64,000 nt of DNA from NCBI RefSeq assembly GCF_021869535.1, contig NW_026262690.1, positions 14,285,001 to 14,349,000 on the forward strand. The letters run 5' to 3'. The position numbers were made by a program, and so were the translations under genes. Origin of the DNA: Mytilus californianus. Lineage: Eukaryota > Mollusca > Bivalvia > Mytilida > Mytilidae. Of this stretch, positions 11,020-24,590 are shown one piece after another; position 1 is the first letter of the stretch; every line of letters begins with the position of its first letter. The notes beneath the pieces were generated by a model. It did not search any database and was not told the DNA's origin. It saw only the letters and a list, made by a program, of their open reading frames with translations.

Positions 11020-11580
11020 AAACTTCTCTAAAGTCAACTTTGCGTGCTGGATAAGGAACCTTAGTGTTTAAGTATTATCTTATTCAAAAAATAAGTTGTC
11101 AATGAGAAACTCCAGCATACTGGTCGATAACTTGTTCTTCGGTGTAGCAACTTTTATTATCGGGCTCATCTAAAAAAAATATGCCGAATTATATACCATA
11201 ACAATACATTTGTAGCGTATGGTGCATTTTTTATGGAGGAAAGCATTGCGTATTATTTCTTTAAGACCGGTTTTTAACTTTTTGTGTGGTATGGCGGTGT
11301 AAAGGGTGGAAAAATCGAAGGTTTTGATACAACTTATTTAGGAGAATAACCGAATTTTTAAATTTTCAAGAAGTTCTTTTGAGTTCTACAGAATCCACTT
11401 ATGGTTAATGCCAATGCGCGAATAAATAGTGTCACAGTTTTTCTGTAATCGTCTTCTCACTGCGGAGAAAATGTTGGTTAATCTAACGTACAATTCTTTG
11501 GAAGGACATGCACATGAGCCGGCAATGTACCGTTGTTTGTACGGAGCTTTGTGAAGTTTGGATATCCAATTGTCTTTTGG
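11020..11580 (-). mobile_element. Penelope-like reverse transcriptase fragment
   Basis: Read on the minus strand in broken frames it gives WISKLHKAPYKQRYIAG, SCACPSKELYVRLTN, RRLQKNCDTIYSRIG, KTFDFSTLYTAIPHKKLK and LKEIIRNAFLHKKCTIRYK. These match the fingers and palm of the RT family that is repeated in bivalve genomes. Several stops and frameshifts show it is dead. Confidence 0.75.
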
Positions 11581-12919
11581 TCACTTTTTTTGAAATGGCG
11601 TTGTCAGCTTATTTTCGACTTATGAGTTTAAATGTCCTTTGGTATCCTTCGCCTCTCTTTTATAAAGAATCCTGAATGCCGGATTTTTATTATCAGACCG
11701 ATGTTGATTCATCTTATTATGCTAATATGTTTGTCGAATTTCGCCAATATATAGTAGCCCATAGAAGTTAAACTCCGTAATTCCGTAATTTATTTATTTT
11801 CTTAATTTTAAATTATTCCGTAAATTACATTATCCATGTGTAGCAGTCCAGAGGCTCAAATACTTTTGTGTAATAGATTTTACCCGTTACATTACTAGTG
11901 AATTCTAAAGTAATGATAGGCATATTGCATGTTTTTCATGAGCTCTTTTGTTCCTTTTTTCTGCTGGAAATTTGAAATAATTGGAGCCTATTCACTATAA
12001 CTAACAGCTGGGCTTTTCAAACAAAGTATCTGAATTATTGAAGTGATAATTACCTTCTGCTGTACATCAAATCAGGTGTTTCCCAAAGGATGTTCGATGG
12101 AACACATAAACCGAGTGCTACAGTGATCCTTGTAGCAATATAATTTTATGAATAAAGGATAATACTTTAAAGTTTTATGAATCATTTTGATGATCGAATT
12201 CAAAGGGCCAAAAATGTCCTGATCATACCTTCTTTAAATCACTGGAGAGAATATATCATGATTTGTTATACAATAAGGCATAGATGACATGATTCAGATA
12301 TGGCACCATATTTTCGATTTTTTTATGCCCTTTGGAGGTGAATTTGGCCTTTCCGAGTCAAATGAAACTGGTTAGTCTTGTGTTGTTTTTAAAGAAATTT
12401 AGATGGATAACAGAGTACGATTTTGATGTCACCGTTTACGTGAAATGGTTACAAAATTTTCCCAAAAATATTTTGGCTGCAACCGGACCCACATAAAGGG
12501 GTGAGCCGGAATTCTTTAGGTTGAATTTGTGTATAGATATATTCCACTACTACCCCAGGTTGGTCACAAAGCATGTTTCATCCCGCCATATTTTGAGTGC
12601 TTTTTCCTTGCTAGGTACAAGAATCCAGTATTTTCGTTTGTTACCGTCTGCTGCATTTTTGTTTAATTGCAGGATATATGAGTCCATTTGGATTCATCAT
12701 CTTGAAAGACATAAATTTTCTTTACATTGTTATAGACCGTACAATGACTTCTTATTGTTTGAAAAAATTATGCATTTTATCGATAGTTGTTTCATTGGTA
12801 ATCATGCCACATCTCCTTACTATTATATGGTATAATCTATTTTCCAAACGACTTTATATGATAAATATTCTAATCTTTTTTCTTTTTATTTTTTATGACC
12901 TGAACTAAAAAGAGGTATT

Positions 12920-13280
12920 GCGGCGTACTAACCCATACACTCAGGTTAGGGTGAAGGTTGGCGCCTGTTAAAACGTTCAAACCCGCTGCATTTTTATGTA
13001 CCTGTCCTAAGTCAAGAGCCTGTTGTTCATTGGTTGTCGTTTGATGGTGTGGTTCATAGGTGCTTCTCGGTTCATGTTTTTATATAGATTAGACCGTTGT
13101 TTTTCCAGTTTGAATTGTTTTACACTATCATTTCGGGGCCCTTTATAGCTTGCTGTTCGGTGTGAGCCAAGGCTCCGTGTTGAAGGCCGTACTTTGACCT
13201 ATAAGTGTTAACTTTTTTATATATTGTGACTTGGATGGAGAGTTGTCTCATTGGCACTCATACCACATCTTCTTCTTTAT
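12920..13280 (-). repeat. Dispersed repeat D1 copy
   Basis: Inverted copy ending GTCTCATTGGCACTCATACC, the reverse complement of the family's start motif. Confidence 0.7.
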
Positions 13281-14339
13281 ATGAACGTATGCTCCGCTTC
13301 TGAAGACATACAAAGTTTCCTTGTTTAGTGTATCAACATCTAAAAAGAGTAAATCAATTATTTACGGAAAAGGAACAAATTGAAACAACTATGCAAAATG
13401 ATGTGAACTGTTCTTGATTCAAAACAAAAATTGTGTATCACCTTGGTCATTGTTATTAATGATAACCTCACGGGACAAGGCATCAAAACCTCATTCATAC
13501 AATATACATGATCTCAAACCGATTCACAGTTTAACTCATGTTTATATTTTCATGTTTATCTTCCTGGTCTTTCTCAACATCTTTAAAAAAATAATAAAGA
13601 GAACAAGTTATGTCAACATTATCTTAACTTCTGTTTTATGAAAATATGCTGTTGTCAATAACCATAGTTGTTTCTTTTGCTTCTAGAGGGTATATCCTTT
13701 TATTGATCGATACTGATGAAACTAAGCATAATGTATGTTATGGTTGATAATGTAAATAACTGAAAATTATTTGGTTTCTTTTAAGATGTTTATAAAGACG
13801 GAGAGGATAATAACTGAAATTAAGAACATGAGTAAAATTGTAACTCCATGTTGAAAAAAAGATGCTTTGGTTTTAATGTGTGGTTGGGTCGTTGTCCCAT
13901 TTTAATCCTATTTTGGGGCGTTCTAAATTTTATTGTTTTTACTCCTATATTGGTGTTAAAATCTCAGTTTTTATAGAATTATAGTTTTAGGACAGCTGAC
14001 TTTAAACAAGGACCTGCCGTATAAGTTTGCAAATTTTTTATTGTACCAAGTGTACTAGTTAGTAGAATAGACAGTTAAGTAGTGGAACAATGGCTCGAAA
14101 TAAAACTAGCTGATTAATTATCGTAACTTTTATATACATGTAGAAAATAAAAATAGAATTAAAACCACAAACGATAAGACATAACACAATATCGAACCAG
14201 AATTACAAACGAAAAATCATAACTAAATACATGAATTCACACTCGGGAAAACAGTAATATTCGGAAATAGGTCAAGTTCGGTAAACCAGATGACGTAGAT
14301 GGTAATCCACAATCTAAGAAGTGGTAAAAAAAGTCGTTA

Positions 14340-14665
14340 GTTTAGACACAGACACATCATATAGATCAATCAATTCGTGATGGACATCATTCATCAACGT
14401 GCAGACATCTTATACGTTCAGGTATTTCACATCCCATCTTTTATGGTAATATTCTATACAAAAATGTCGCCATTCACCTCAAAAGCTAACCAAACCTTTA
14501 AACAGACTTATTCAGAAAGGATATAGTTACGATACTGTTGACAGGTTATTAAAGATGGCATTTTTTGGAAATAAATTGATTCACTCATTAGGTCGTTGCA
14601 TCGGAAATAAACACAATTATTATAAAACCAGTTGTTGGCATGATACAGGTTATGTTCTTCTCGTA
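14340..14665 (+). mobile_element. Weak RT-element relic
   Basis: Fragments such as NRLIQKGYSYDTVDRLLKMA read like the C-terminal part of the RT elements in this window, but frames are badly broken. Low certainty. Confidence 0.3.
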
Positions 14666-14727
14666 TATTATATTATGGTATGATACTAAACCCTAACGGG
14701 AGGGATTGTGCTTGATTTTCATATGAT

Positions 14728-15054
14728 GAAGACATACCTATTCTTACATCGGACTCGTACTTCTTTTAAATTGAGTTTTTCTGTACGTATTGCTGTGTAT
14801 TTGTTTATTCCACATTCAACGTTAGAGACATCATTGAGAGTAGCTGATGTATACAGACAATCACCATAACCGCGTGTACGTCGAGGAGAAGAGTTGTAAA
14901 TATTTTTCACATTTACCGAGCTACAGGAAGGATGCATATACACGATTTTCATAAATTGTAGTAAGTCTATTTTAATTAAAATCAAAGATAAACAATACCA
15001 TAAAAACGACTGATGTGAAAGATGCCACTGAACACCACAAGTTCCCAACTGCAT
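14728..15054 (-). other. Unassigned open frame, possible orphan exon
   Basis: A minus-strand frame with normal amino-acid composition: NIYNSSPRRTRGYGDCLY, TSATLNDVSNVECGINKY and KLNLKEVRVRCKN, followed by a consensus donor (AATAG|GTATGT). A possible acceptor (TTCCTGTAG) lies inside the frame. Three cysteines are spaced like a small extracellular module. I do not recognise it and found no partner exons nearby, so it could be a stray exon, a pseudogene piece or chance. Confidence 0.3.
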
Positions 15055-15394
15055 ATTGGCTTCCCTAATTACTCATACAAATACTTATACATATCGTTTA
15101 ATATCTGCATTCGGTAAATTTCAACTACGTATATTTAAGTGCTTAATGCTTGTTCCGTAACAATCCGAAAAAAGTCGTTCAAATATTTGGACAACATGAA
15201 TAAAGGACTGAACTTTTTATGAATTCAGACAGCTCTTAAGAAGTTTGTATGCTTTTCATTGTAATGAAATTATTTTTCTCTCATGTTATGTTTACAGTTT
15301 TAATAATACTTATATTCTTTTATAAACTGACACCCAATCTCACCAAACGGAAACTATTATATCAAATGAAATTGTCTTTTGACAAATTATGGGT

Positions 15395-15960
15395 GAAAAG
15401 TAAAATGTCAAAAGTACCGAACTCCAAGGAAAATTCTAAACGGAAAGTCCTTTTTCAAATGGCAGAATCAAAATCTCAAACACATCAAACGAATGGAATA
15501 CAACTGTCATATTCCTGACTTGGTACAGGCATTTCCGTATGTAGAAAAAAGTAAAATAATAAAAATACCGAACTCCAAAGAAAATTCAAAACGGAAAGTC
15601 CTTTATCAAATGGCAAATCAAAATATCAAACACATCAAACGAATGGAATAGAAAATGGTGGAAGAAAGCCATAAAACAAGGTTTAACCTACCATTTTTTC
15701 TTAAAATGTCCTGTACCAAGTCAGGAATATGGCAGTTGTTATCTAATAGTTCGTTTCTATGTTTGTTGGCGTTTGTTTTTGTTGCACCTCAGTGTTTCTG
15801 TTGTTCAGTTCTTTTCCTCTAATAGTTGATGTGTTTCTCTCGGTTTTAGTTTGTAACCGGGATTTGTTTTCTCTCAATCGATTTATGACTTTTGAACAGC
15901 GGTGTATTACTGTTGCCTTTATTTATAGCTAATTAAACCTCTAACTTGTATGACAGTCGA
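15395..15960. repeat. Repeat D3, direct and inverted copies
   Basis: Two direct D3 copies (from 15395 and 15540) are followed by an inverted copy around 15650-15960, where TACCAAGTCAGGAATATGGC mirrors the CATATTCCTGACTTGGTACA of the direct copy. The pair could form a hairpin. Confidence 0.65.
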
Positions 15961-16439
15961 AATTATATTCGGTGCGGTTACTTCAAATTCTCCTATTCAG
16001 AAAAAAACAATGTTCAATTTGAAATCTTAATTTTACAATTTCTGTCGATGATCTTTTATGTTTATGTTCTTTTGTGTTTAAAATTGAACTCAGTCTTCGA
16101 AATTCAAAAAAAAATAGTATTTCATATTCAGTCATTACGTTTATAAAACTCAATCTAATTCCTGAATTGAAGCAATGTTTCAACGTTTTCTTCTGTGCAT
16201 TTAGATTTTAAACAATGCGCCTCAGCTAAATAGTCAATTTGACTATTCGACTATTTTGTTTTCAGCGTCACTGATGGATCATATTTCAAACGTTGTAATT
16301 GTTATAGCTAACAGGCGTGGTCTGCATTGCAATGAGTAAATCCCATACCGCATGGCAAGCTATAAAATGTTGTGTGTCGAGTTTTACTTGAGAAAGACAT
16401 TTTGCTTTCTGAATACTTAGCTATAAAATGACCTTCATA

Positions 16440-16780
16440 TTACAAAATGTTTTAAAAAATCAGACAAATGGCATTATCAATATTGAAACAACCAACACAA
16501 AACAAGTACAGTGTATTACAGACAGCAATGAATTGCAATCATTCAATAACAAGCCCCTGACTAGGGACAGGCACATAAGGAATGTTGCGGGTCAAACATC
16601 AAGCAAACCGTTACCTTGGACAGAGGTTTAACAGAACAAATAAATAAATAACTTGACAAAAAAGAGAGGGCCAAACTCATCAGATAGGCATGAATAACAA
16701 AAATAACCAAAAAACAATAGACACAAAGTACCAACCGTAGAATATATCAGCAATTAGTAAAAATGAAAAAAGAACACTCA
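16440..16780 (+). repeat. Dispersed repeat D1 copy
   Basis: Degenerate copy with CCCCTGACTAGGGACAGGCA and the downstream AACTCATCAGATAGGCATGA segment shared by other D1 copies. Confidence 0.6.
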
Positions 16781-17364
16781 ATGTTTTGTGAGCGTCCGAA
16801 GCACTATTCTTGATTTACCTTTATTAGGAACACTCATACCCACAACTTTGAAAGCCACGAATGTGTTTCTATCTTAACAATTATATGACAAAAGAGGATC
16901 TAAATAGAATTGCCAAATCTATCTAATGCTACATGTATTTTAACCCGAGAAAGTTGAAAACTAAGTTTCTTGATAACTTCAGAAGTTACAAACGGATCAC
17001 TTTAAAATGGTATGCCATAAATTATGTCAGGACCAATATACTAGCTGGATAAAAAAAAATAGCAACTAATAAGCAAATCAAGTTCCCTTAATTCAAAGCG
17101 GGCAAATTTAAAAAAAAAAACATATAAGTGTACTTGTCCATTGTTAGAAATCTCGTCAGTAGTTGTATTATGTCAGATTAACTTGTTGGTTGGTCTACTG
17201 TGTACGACTTTTTTTTTATTGAGTTCAGTTTTGCGACATTTGTTTTAGATAAATGATTGTTTGAGTACACACGTTAAACTTGTTTAGTCAAATGAAATCC
17301 TGTACATGTCTAGGTTTGACTATCGAAACCATGTGTTGTTAGTTTTTATTTTTCTTGCAATAAA

Positions 17365-17900
17365 AACGAGGAGATGTGGTATGATTGCGAATTAGACAAC
17401 CATCCACCAAATGTAAAAATGAAGTGGTATTTAGCAATTATAGGCAAGCATACGGTTTTCATCAATGAGAAAAACCCTTACCGTATATTCGGCTATAAAA
17501 AGCCCAGACATGAAAAAAACAAATCAATTCAAATGGGAAAACTAACCACCAAATTTACAACAACGTCAAATAAATATGACAGACATTAAACTAACGACAA
17601 CCACTGTCCTACAGGCTCTTGACAGACACATGAAGAATGTGTGGGATGAACGTGTTTGTGAGCGCTTAAACCTCCCCCTAATCTAGGACAGTGGTGTAAC
17701 AGCACATCATAAGAACAAAATGTAAAAATCAATTGCAATTGGCTTAACACAAAAGATCGCCATGGGGCACAAAAAACACTAACATAAAAACAAAAGACAC
17801 AAAGCACCCAAATAACAGTACTCGCAGTTATTGAAAGCTTGTTTAAATCCAATTATAACTGATATATAAATCACGTTCTCCCAGACTAAAGTATCAATCA
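17365..17900 (+). repeat. Dispersed repeat D1, long copy
   Basis: Starts GATGTGGTATGATTGCGAAT and continues through GGACAGTGGTGTAACAGCAC and a GTACTCGCAGTTATTGAAAG end also seen at about 7245 and 59515. Confidence 0.7.
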
Positions 17901-18289
17901 GTACACATACAACGGATTAAGTGTAAAGACGTCAAAAACAGTCTGAAAAAACGCATGACTTTGCGTGCAAAGCCATATGAGTAATCAGTATCGACAGGAT
18001 GTAGGATCACGAGTTAGTAGTACTGTACATAAATAGCAATATATATATTCGGTTATGTTTTAATTTCTAAATACAAAATTAAAGTAAGTAACGATAAAAA
18101 TAATATTTAAAGATTTCTCTACTGTGTTAAATTGATAACATTTAAGAAAACGTTTATTCAAAAGATCCTATTTAAACTGACATCTTCAAAATGCTGGATT
18201 TTTTACAATGTTACATCTGTAGAACTTGTTTTTTAATCAGACGATCGACATTTATCTGTGAACTAACTGTGTCTTATTGCTTGCCGATT

Positions 18290-18510
18290 ACCCCTTTATT
18301 TACACAAGACAGACTCAAAAAAGTTTACTTTATCCCTTAATTTCACTTTCCCCTTTACATGCGTATATATCATGTCCTTTAACTGTTTTATTCAAAATAT
18401 TATGACTATATTGACTGCATCTATTCTAATGAAGATATCATGCATATAGTTAAGCCTGTCTCATATCTTAACTTACATCTAGAAATTAACAATTAGGGTA
18501 AGTTGAAAGC
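18290..18510 (+). mobile_element. Decayed RT fragment
   Basis: Broken frames give KYYDYIDCIYSNEDIMHI and VKPVSYLNLHLEINN, the segment just after the RT catalytic motif in this family. A D2 repeat (18550-18720) follows at once, as expected for the element's 3' end. Confidence 0.6.
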
Positions 18511-18544
18511 AAAGATTTTCTCTTTTTCTTAAACGCGACATTAC

Positions 18545-19170
18545 TCAAAGCGACTTATTACCGGATTTGTACATGCTTGTGCAACACGACAGATACCTCA
18601 TGCAGAACAGACACTACTATCCGTTTGGAAGCACATGAGTTCATTCCCGATTTTAAATTGGGTTCGCGTGCTGTCTTGAATTTTCTAAGTAATGTTTCTT
18701 ATTGCTGTATGTCTGTTCCTCGTTTTTACTTCGGCCATGATCTTGTCTTTTTTCATTGATCTTATGATTTTCGAATTCCACCTTGGTATCTCCTTCTGGC
18801 TATCTTTTTTAGTTGTTTTTATTGTTTTTATGTCTAATTTGCAGGGAAGTAGTTGGATGTTGGTAGCAAGTGTAATTGTATTGCTCGGTAATTGTGGCGA
18901 CTTCTTTGAACCCCTTTTTATATACTTTTGTTTTACCTTTTGTCTTTGTGCAACCATTTTGAAGAAATATATATTTTTTTCTTCATATTTACTTATTGCT
19001 GTTCGCTAAAACACAAAAATAGGTAAAAGACACCAAAAGGGCATTGAAACTCATAATTTAAATATCAACATTAATGCCGAGTCCTTCTTTTTCTGTGTAG
19101 GGTTGGTTGTAGATTGTTGTCTTCTTTTTGCCATGGAGTTGACGGTCTCTCTTCGACTTATGAAATTAAA
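18545..19170 (+). repeat. Dispersed repeat D2, split copy
   Basis: CGACTTATTACCGGATTTGT at 18550 starts the repeat, and GAGTTGACGGTCTCTCTTCG near 19136 resembles its end, with other sequence between them. Confidence 0.5.
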
Positions 19171-20109
19171 AGTCCTTAAAAAGTAAAATAACAAAAATAT
19201 CGAACTCTAAGTAAAAATTCAAAAGGGAAAGTCCCCTATCAAATGTCAAAATCAAAAGCTCAAACACATCAAACGGATGGGAAACAACTGTTCCGCCTTT
19301 GTTTAGCTAGCTGTCAATTAATATTCATTTAGTTAACAGTTTTCATAATACTCCATTTATGTTTACTCCTGTTTCACTTTTGAATGAACTGTTTGTATCT
19401 TCCGCCTCTTTTTCACAAATTTATACATATATATATAAAGTGACATTTTTATTGTTTAATGTATAATGTTTGCTGATTGCAACTTAATTAGATGGGCACT
19501 TAAAAATAAGTAACATACGAATCGTACTATAACAAACACAAACTTTATATCATACCCAAATTAACCTAAATATATCCAAAAAAACTGAAAAGTACAAATA
19601 TCCGAACCCCAAGGTAAATTAAATGAGGGAAAGTCCATAACAAAACGACAAAACCAGGCGCTCGACAACATCAACCGACGAAACGACAAAAAACAACTGT
19701 TATGATTTCCGAAGAAAATGGTAAATGAATCTAGTTTTATAGCTAGCTAAACCCCCACGTGTAACAGTTGACTATAGTTCCGTTACATTGACATATATAT
19801 AGCTAGTGTGTGCATCCCAAGCAGACACATTTGAAGAAGGTGACAAAATTTGGATCCAGCAGTTGTGTAAACATACATAATTAACATATTCTATAACAAT
19901 ATATTAAAAATTCAGTCCGTGGCGCGCGGAAGTAGTCAAGAAGACAGTATTATTTTTTTCGGGGTTGACAGGATACACGTAATCGTTATTAGTTTCAACT
20001 TCAAGGTTCTTATGCAAGCAAATTTAATAAACAATGATTTTATACAGGTTTTTTTTTTTTTTTTTTTTTGGTTATCACTTTACACAGGGCTTTATCTCTG
20101 ATCTTATTT

Positions 20110-20590
20110 CTGTGTGCACAATTCTGATTCTACGTACTTCACCTTTATCTATATTAGGAAAACCTGTTTGGACGATTCCATATACCATTATGTTTTAGGG
20201 ATTTTAGATTCAGTGTCGAGATAATGTATATTATTTAGCGTTGTCTGCGAGAAATAAATCATTTTTCTGATAAAGTTACTAAATTCAAAACCAATATAAA
20301 TATAGTTAACATATATATTCTATTTAACTGTGTAAATTGATCGGAATGTGAATGGCAACATAGACTTAAAATTCTTTTTGGTCTATCCCGTTTAACACAT
20401 GACATATGCGCGGGAACTTTTTCCTTTGACATCGTAATTTAATGGACGTTAATGATTGAATTTGGACTATTGTAATGCGATATAAATTGTTTTTGGATGT
20501 AATGTGATAGGATTTAATAATGTGATTTTATTTGTTTCTTCTTCTACAGTACATAATGTGACGTCTGGTTTGTACACATTAAGTCTCTAG
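20110..20590 (+). repeat. Segmental duplication, copy 1 (empty site)
   Basis: Shares GGACGATTCCATATACCATTA, TTTTAGGG, ACACATGACATATGCGCGGG and downstream sequence with 20735-21640. It lacks the 451-bp insert found in copy 2. Confidence 0.75.
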
Positions 20591-20734
20591 TCTAGTCAGA
20601 CCTGAAGTAGATGTACAGCATATCCCATCATATTTCAACCAAAAAATACAACTGATTTACGCTACAACTGTTGAATAGACCCTCATGTATATAAATTTAA
20701 TCTCATTTCAGTCCATTAAACTGGCAAAATCAAC

Positions 20735-21640
20735 GGAATCAGTGCAAATTTCGCGAATTCTTTGTCTTTCACCTTTTTAAAACTCGTTATGGACGATTCC
20801 ATATACCATTAGGTCCGAGTACACAATTATCGTCCTTTGATTTTCGTTGTCCACAAATGTAGTCCCTAGTGTGGATAGTGTGTTACTTGCTATTTTTTTT
20901 TATACCCCTTCCAAATTTATTTCTCCATGTTTTATGACTCAAATAGCAAGTAGGGGGGTATAATGACACTGTAAAAAAATTTGGGTCATGAATTTTAAAG
21001 TAAAGTAGTGATTTGGTCCAGCTAAAAAATGTTAAAAATTAGCACTTCGGAAGCTGTCAAAAGATTTGAAGACCCCCTTAACATAAAATTTTCCATATTT
21101 TGAGTTAGAGCCGATGAAGTTTTCTATAATTTTGATATAATTTGTCCCAAAAGTAGTACAACACACTGTAAAAATATTATTGAGAAAGCGCAGGTGGGAT
21201 TTTTTTAATTTTCATTTATTGTCTAAAAGAAATGCACTACGAAATAACTGTGTACTCGGACCATTATATTTTAGGGGTTGTTTATATTCCGAGTCGAGTT
21301 AATGTATGTAACTTAGTGTTTTTTTTTTGAAACAACTCAATTTCCTGATAAACTTCCTTAATACAGAAACATTATATATAGTTGACATTTTTATTATATT
21401 TCGCTGTGTCAAAATGACCTAAATGTGAAGGACAGTATAGCCCTGAAAATGGTATATCCCGTTTTACACATGACATTTACGCGGGAAAGACTTCCATTGA
21501 AACAAATCACCATTGCGAGAATTAATTTGTTATATTATTGTAATTTACTGACTGTCTTTTAATTTGATCTCCTACCACGACAGTCATTCAAGTAGAACAG
21601 TATCAACATTTTATGTCGGGTTTGTCCACAATTTGGAATA
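20735..21640 (+). repeat. Segmental duplication, copy 2 (interrupted)
   Basis: Divergent second copy of 20110-20590, split by the TIR element at 20812-21262. After removing the insert and one ATTA, the sequence joins as in copy 1. Confidence 0.75.
20812..21262. mobile_element. 451-bp TIR element (MITE-like) with ATTA target duplication
   Basis: Begins GGTCCGAGTACACAATTAT and ends in the reverse complement of GGTCCGAGTACACAGTTAT, so it has 19-bp terminal inverted repeats with one mismatch. It is flanked on both sides by ATTA. No transposase frame, so it is non-autonomous. The DNA transposon superfamily is not clear to me. Confidence 0.85.
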
Positions 21641-24590
21641 TACATAATACAGATATACTGTTTCCAGATGGACTTCATTCTTTATTATTTATTAAAAATA
21701 AGTGGATCCATCCTTTAGAAAAGTTTTTCAGAATATAATGAATCCCCCCGCCTTTTTAAGTTAAAAAGGCTACATTTTCTTTTTTCCTTTTCTACAACAG
21801 CAAAATAAGGGTGTCCACCTGTATGATTGTATTCTGTTAGATATATATAGTTACACCCCTTCTGATATTAGTATATGTTTTTGTTCTCTGCAGTCCACCT
21901 TTTGTGGCAGAGGAACTTCAATGAAGTAGGATGACATTTGTCCCCAAGTGTAGTGGCAGAGAAAGACTGTTATGCATAATCTTTTTTCCAATTTGAATTG
22001 TACTGTGTAGTTATTTTAGAATTTATGAGATGTATCCATAGTACAATGTAATGTAAACAAGTCCAACTGTATGACTGTATTCTTTTAGAAAAGATATTGG
22101 TTTGGACAAAGTTTTTCTATTGTACTGTAGTGTATATTGTAGACTTTTTTTATGATGAACAATCAGTTCACCTAGTGAAATGAAAAACTGTATTCTGAAG
22201 GAAACACACTATTCAGTTAATTACATGTTTTTGTAGTATCAAATTGTGTTGCTATTTTTTAACCTTTTCACATAGTACATGAATATATGTCTGTTTACAG
22301 TTACATTCTAGACCAAAAAATTCCATGATTAAGGTGATAATATATTAAACATTTATGTTACTTTCAGGATTGGTCTTTTCATAAATATTTCTCGTCTTGC
22401 AATCGAATGTTTTATCATATATATGCAACTGAGTTCATTGTAAACCAATTATCAAATCATTTTCATATAATCATTGGAATAATTTACATAGAACTTGAAA
22501 ATTTTGTTCACCTTTATTTTGACTAAATTTATCATGTTCATTTATGAAATTTCTTGCTAGGGGCCCTACACAACAAAACATATGGTCAGAAAAATACATT
22601 TAGCTGTAAACAGACACTATTATTGTATCAATTCGTCCCTTTTTGTTGCCTAATTCATCCCATTCTAAATCACTACTTTAAATATTTCCTTGCATCTATA
22701 CTTTCAGATTGAACTAACCCTTCAATATGATATTACCTAAGACACTCCCTGTTACCTGGCGTATACCATTCCTCAAAGCTAATCATCAACAGACTTATTG
22801 TAGCAATATCCTTTTTCTACAACCCTCTTTGAAATTTGTAAAACTGACAAGTACAGGGAATTTGAATCTTTTCTACAGACATATTATTTTGAAACTTTTA
22901 ATCTGCATCTACTTAGTTCCTTTAAACACCTAAAAAATTAATTGTTTTCCACTTCATTTAAAATCTAAACTATTTCCTTGAACAAACGTTTCGACACCTT
23001 GAGTCAAGTCTTTCAAGTCATGTATAAGCAATGAACTCTTAATGAAATTACAATAGATAATTGTTCGGTCACTCGTTGAATATTTTTCTCTATTTGAATT
23101 GTTCGATTAGTTATTCTATAAGTAATATACTGTTTCTGTTCTACTATATGAATGAATAAAAAAATTACAACTCAAATTCGGATAGATAGTAGTAATTAAT
23201 ATAATATGATAAAAAGTCTCTGAAGGATTTTGATCATCAATCAAAGAATTCATGGTAAACAAGGCAAACGTTGAATACTTTTCAAATTGAAAGGGCTATC
23301 TGAGTAACCATTACCTTTTGTACAAAACACTAAAATGTGACAAAATCAGCTACCATTTACAAATCTTCAATCTGTGCAATGAAACCTAATTCATAATAAT
23401 TTCATATATAAAGAATCAATTTTTATACCCCTATTTCTTGACCTATTATGGAATGCCATCGTCTGTCTGTTGTCAACCTGTCAGACAATAACCCAATTTA
23501 ACCAATTCTTAAGTAACTTTGGTGAATTTTTTATATCTATTGATATAAGCTCTTTTTCAATTTTTTTTACGACATTGAGGAGTACTAGAACTTTGATTGT
23601 TAAAAAAGCGACATGCTTATCATGCGTAGCTCTTTTATTTCAATCCATATGCAATACCTACTGATGGGTCCTAATTGCATATGAACAAAAAACACATTTT
23701 TTTTAAAAATTTTATTTCGACATTAAGAAGGGACGAAACTCACAAGGCCTGACCGACGCAAAATTAATTCTTCCATATAATTCAGTACAATATTAATGAA
23801 TTAATTTGACACTTACATAATTGATCATTCTTAATTTGATTTCACTCAAAAGATCAACAATTATATAGTTATGATAATGTCAACATGGCCTTGGGAGACC
23901 AGGTGTTATATGAAACTGTTTAAGCAGCAAACCTTGAATTCCAGTATTATATGATCAACCAAATATGAAAAGACTATAAACAACTACAGATACAGATTAT
24001 ATATATATATTATTAAACAGCATATATACTTATTCCAAAAAAATCATAGATACCATGCTTATAATTTGGTACGCCACACATGAATGTACTATAAAAGACG
24101 CATCAGTGAGCTTCTGACAAAAACAAACTTCAGAGTTTGGACACAAAATTCTCGTTCTCCAATCAGAGCAATGGTAATCTATTCTTGGGTTAGAAAATCT
24201 TTAGTTTTTTCGAGCAATACAAAGTTTTGTAAACAGATTATTTATATGACCATGTCAACACAAACACAAAAGTGTTGACTACTGGGCATGTGATTATAAA
24301 TATGACTGAAAATATTAAACTAAGCCATTTTAGAATAAATAATTACAGCTGACAAATACTTCGTTCTTCTCTCCCCAGGATTCAAATACTTTTGATTCAA
24401 TACAGCATTACCCAATAATATAGGATACTATTGCAGGTTATTATGTAGGATAACTTTTTTGATGAACAAACATGTATGATCATCAAAATTTGCAGGTATC
24501 ACCATTTCAAATATAAAATATATTTGTTTGCCCTGTGAAATGTTGTAAGATTTCATTTTATATGTTTAGAGTGGAGTTGATTTTTATATT
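21640..24590. other. AT-rich intergenic stretch
   Basis: No gene, RNA or clear repeat structure recognised apart from short T/A tracts and a short (AT)n near 24000. Confidence 0.5.

Noticed and set aside
18685-19009. Hydrophobic plus-strand frame resembling a membrane protein
   Set aside because: Its T-rich sequence comes from a split dispersed repeat; the hydrophobicity reflects base composition and the opposite strand is equally open.
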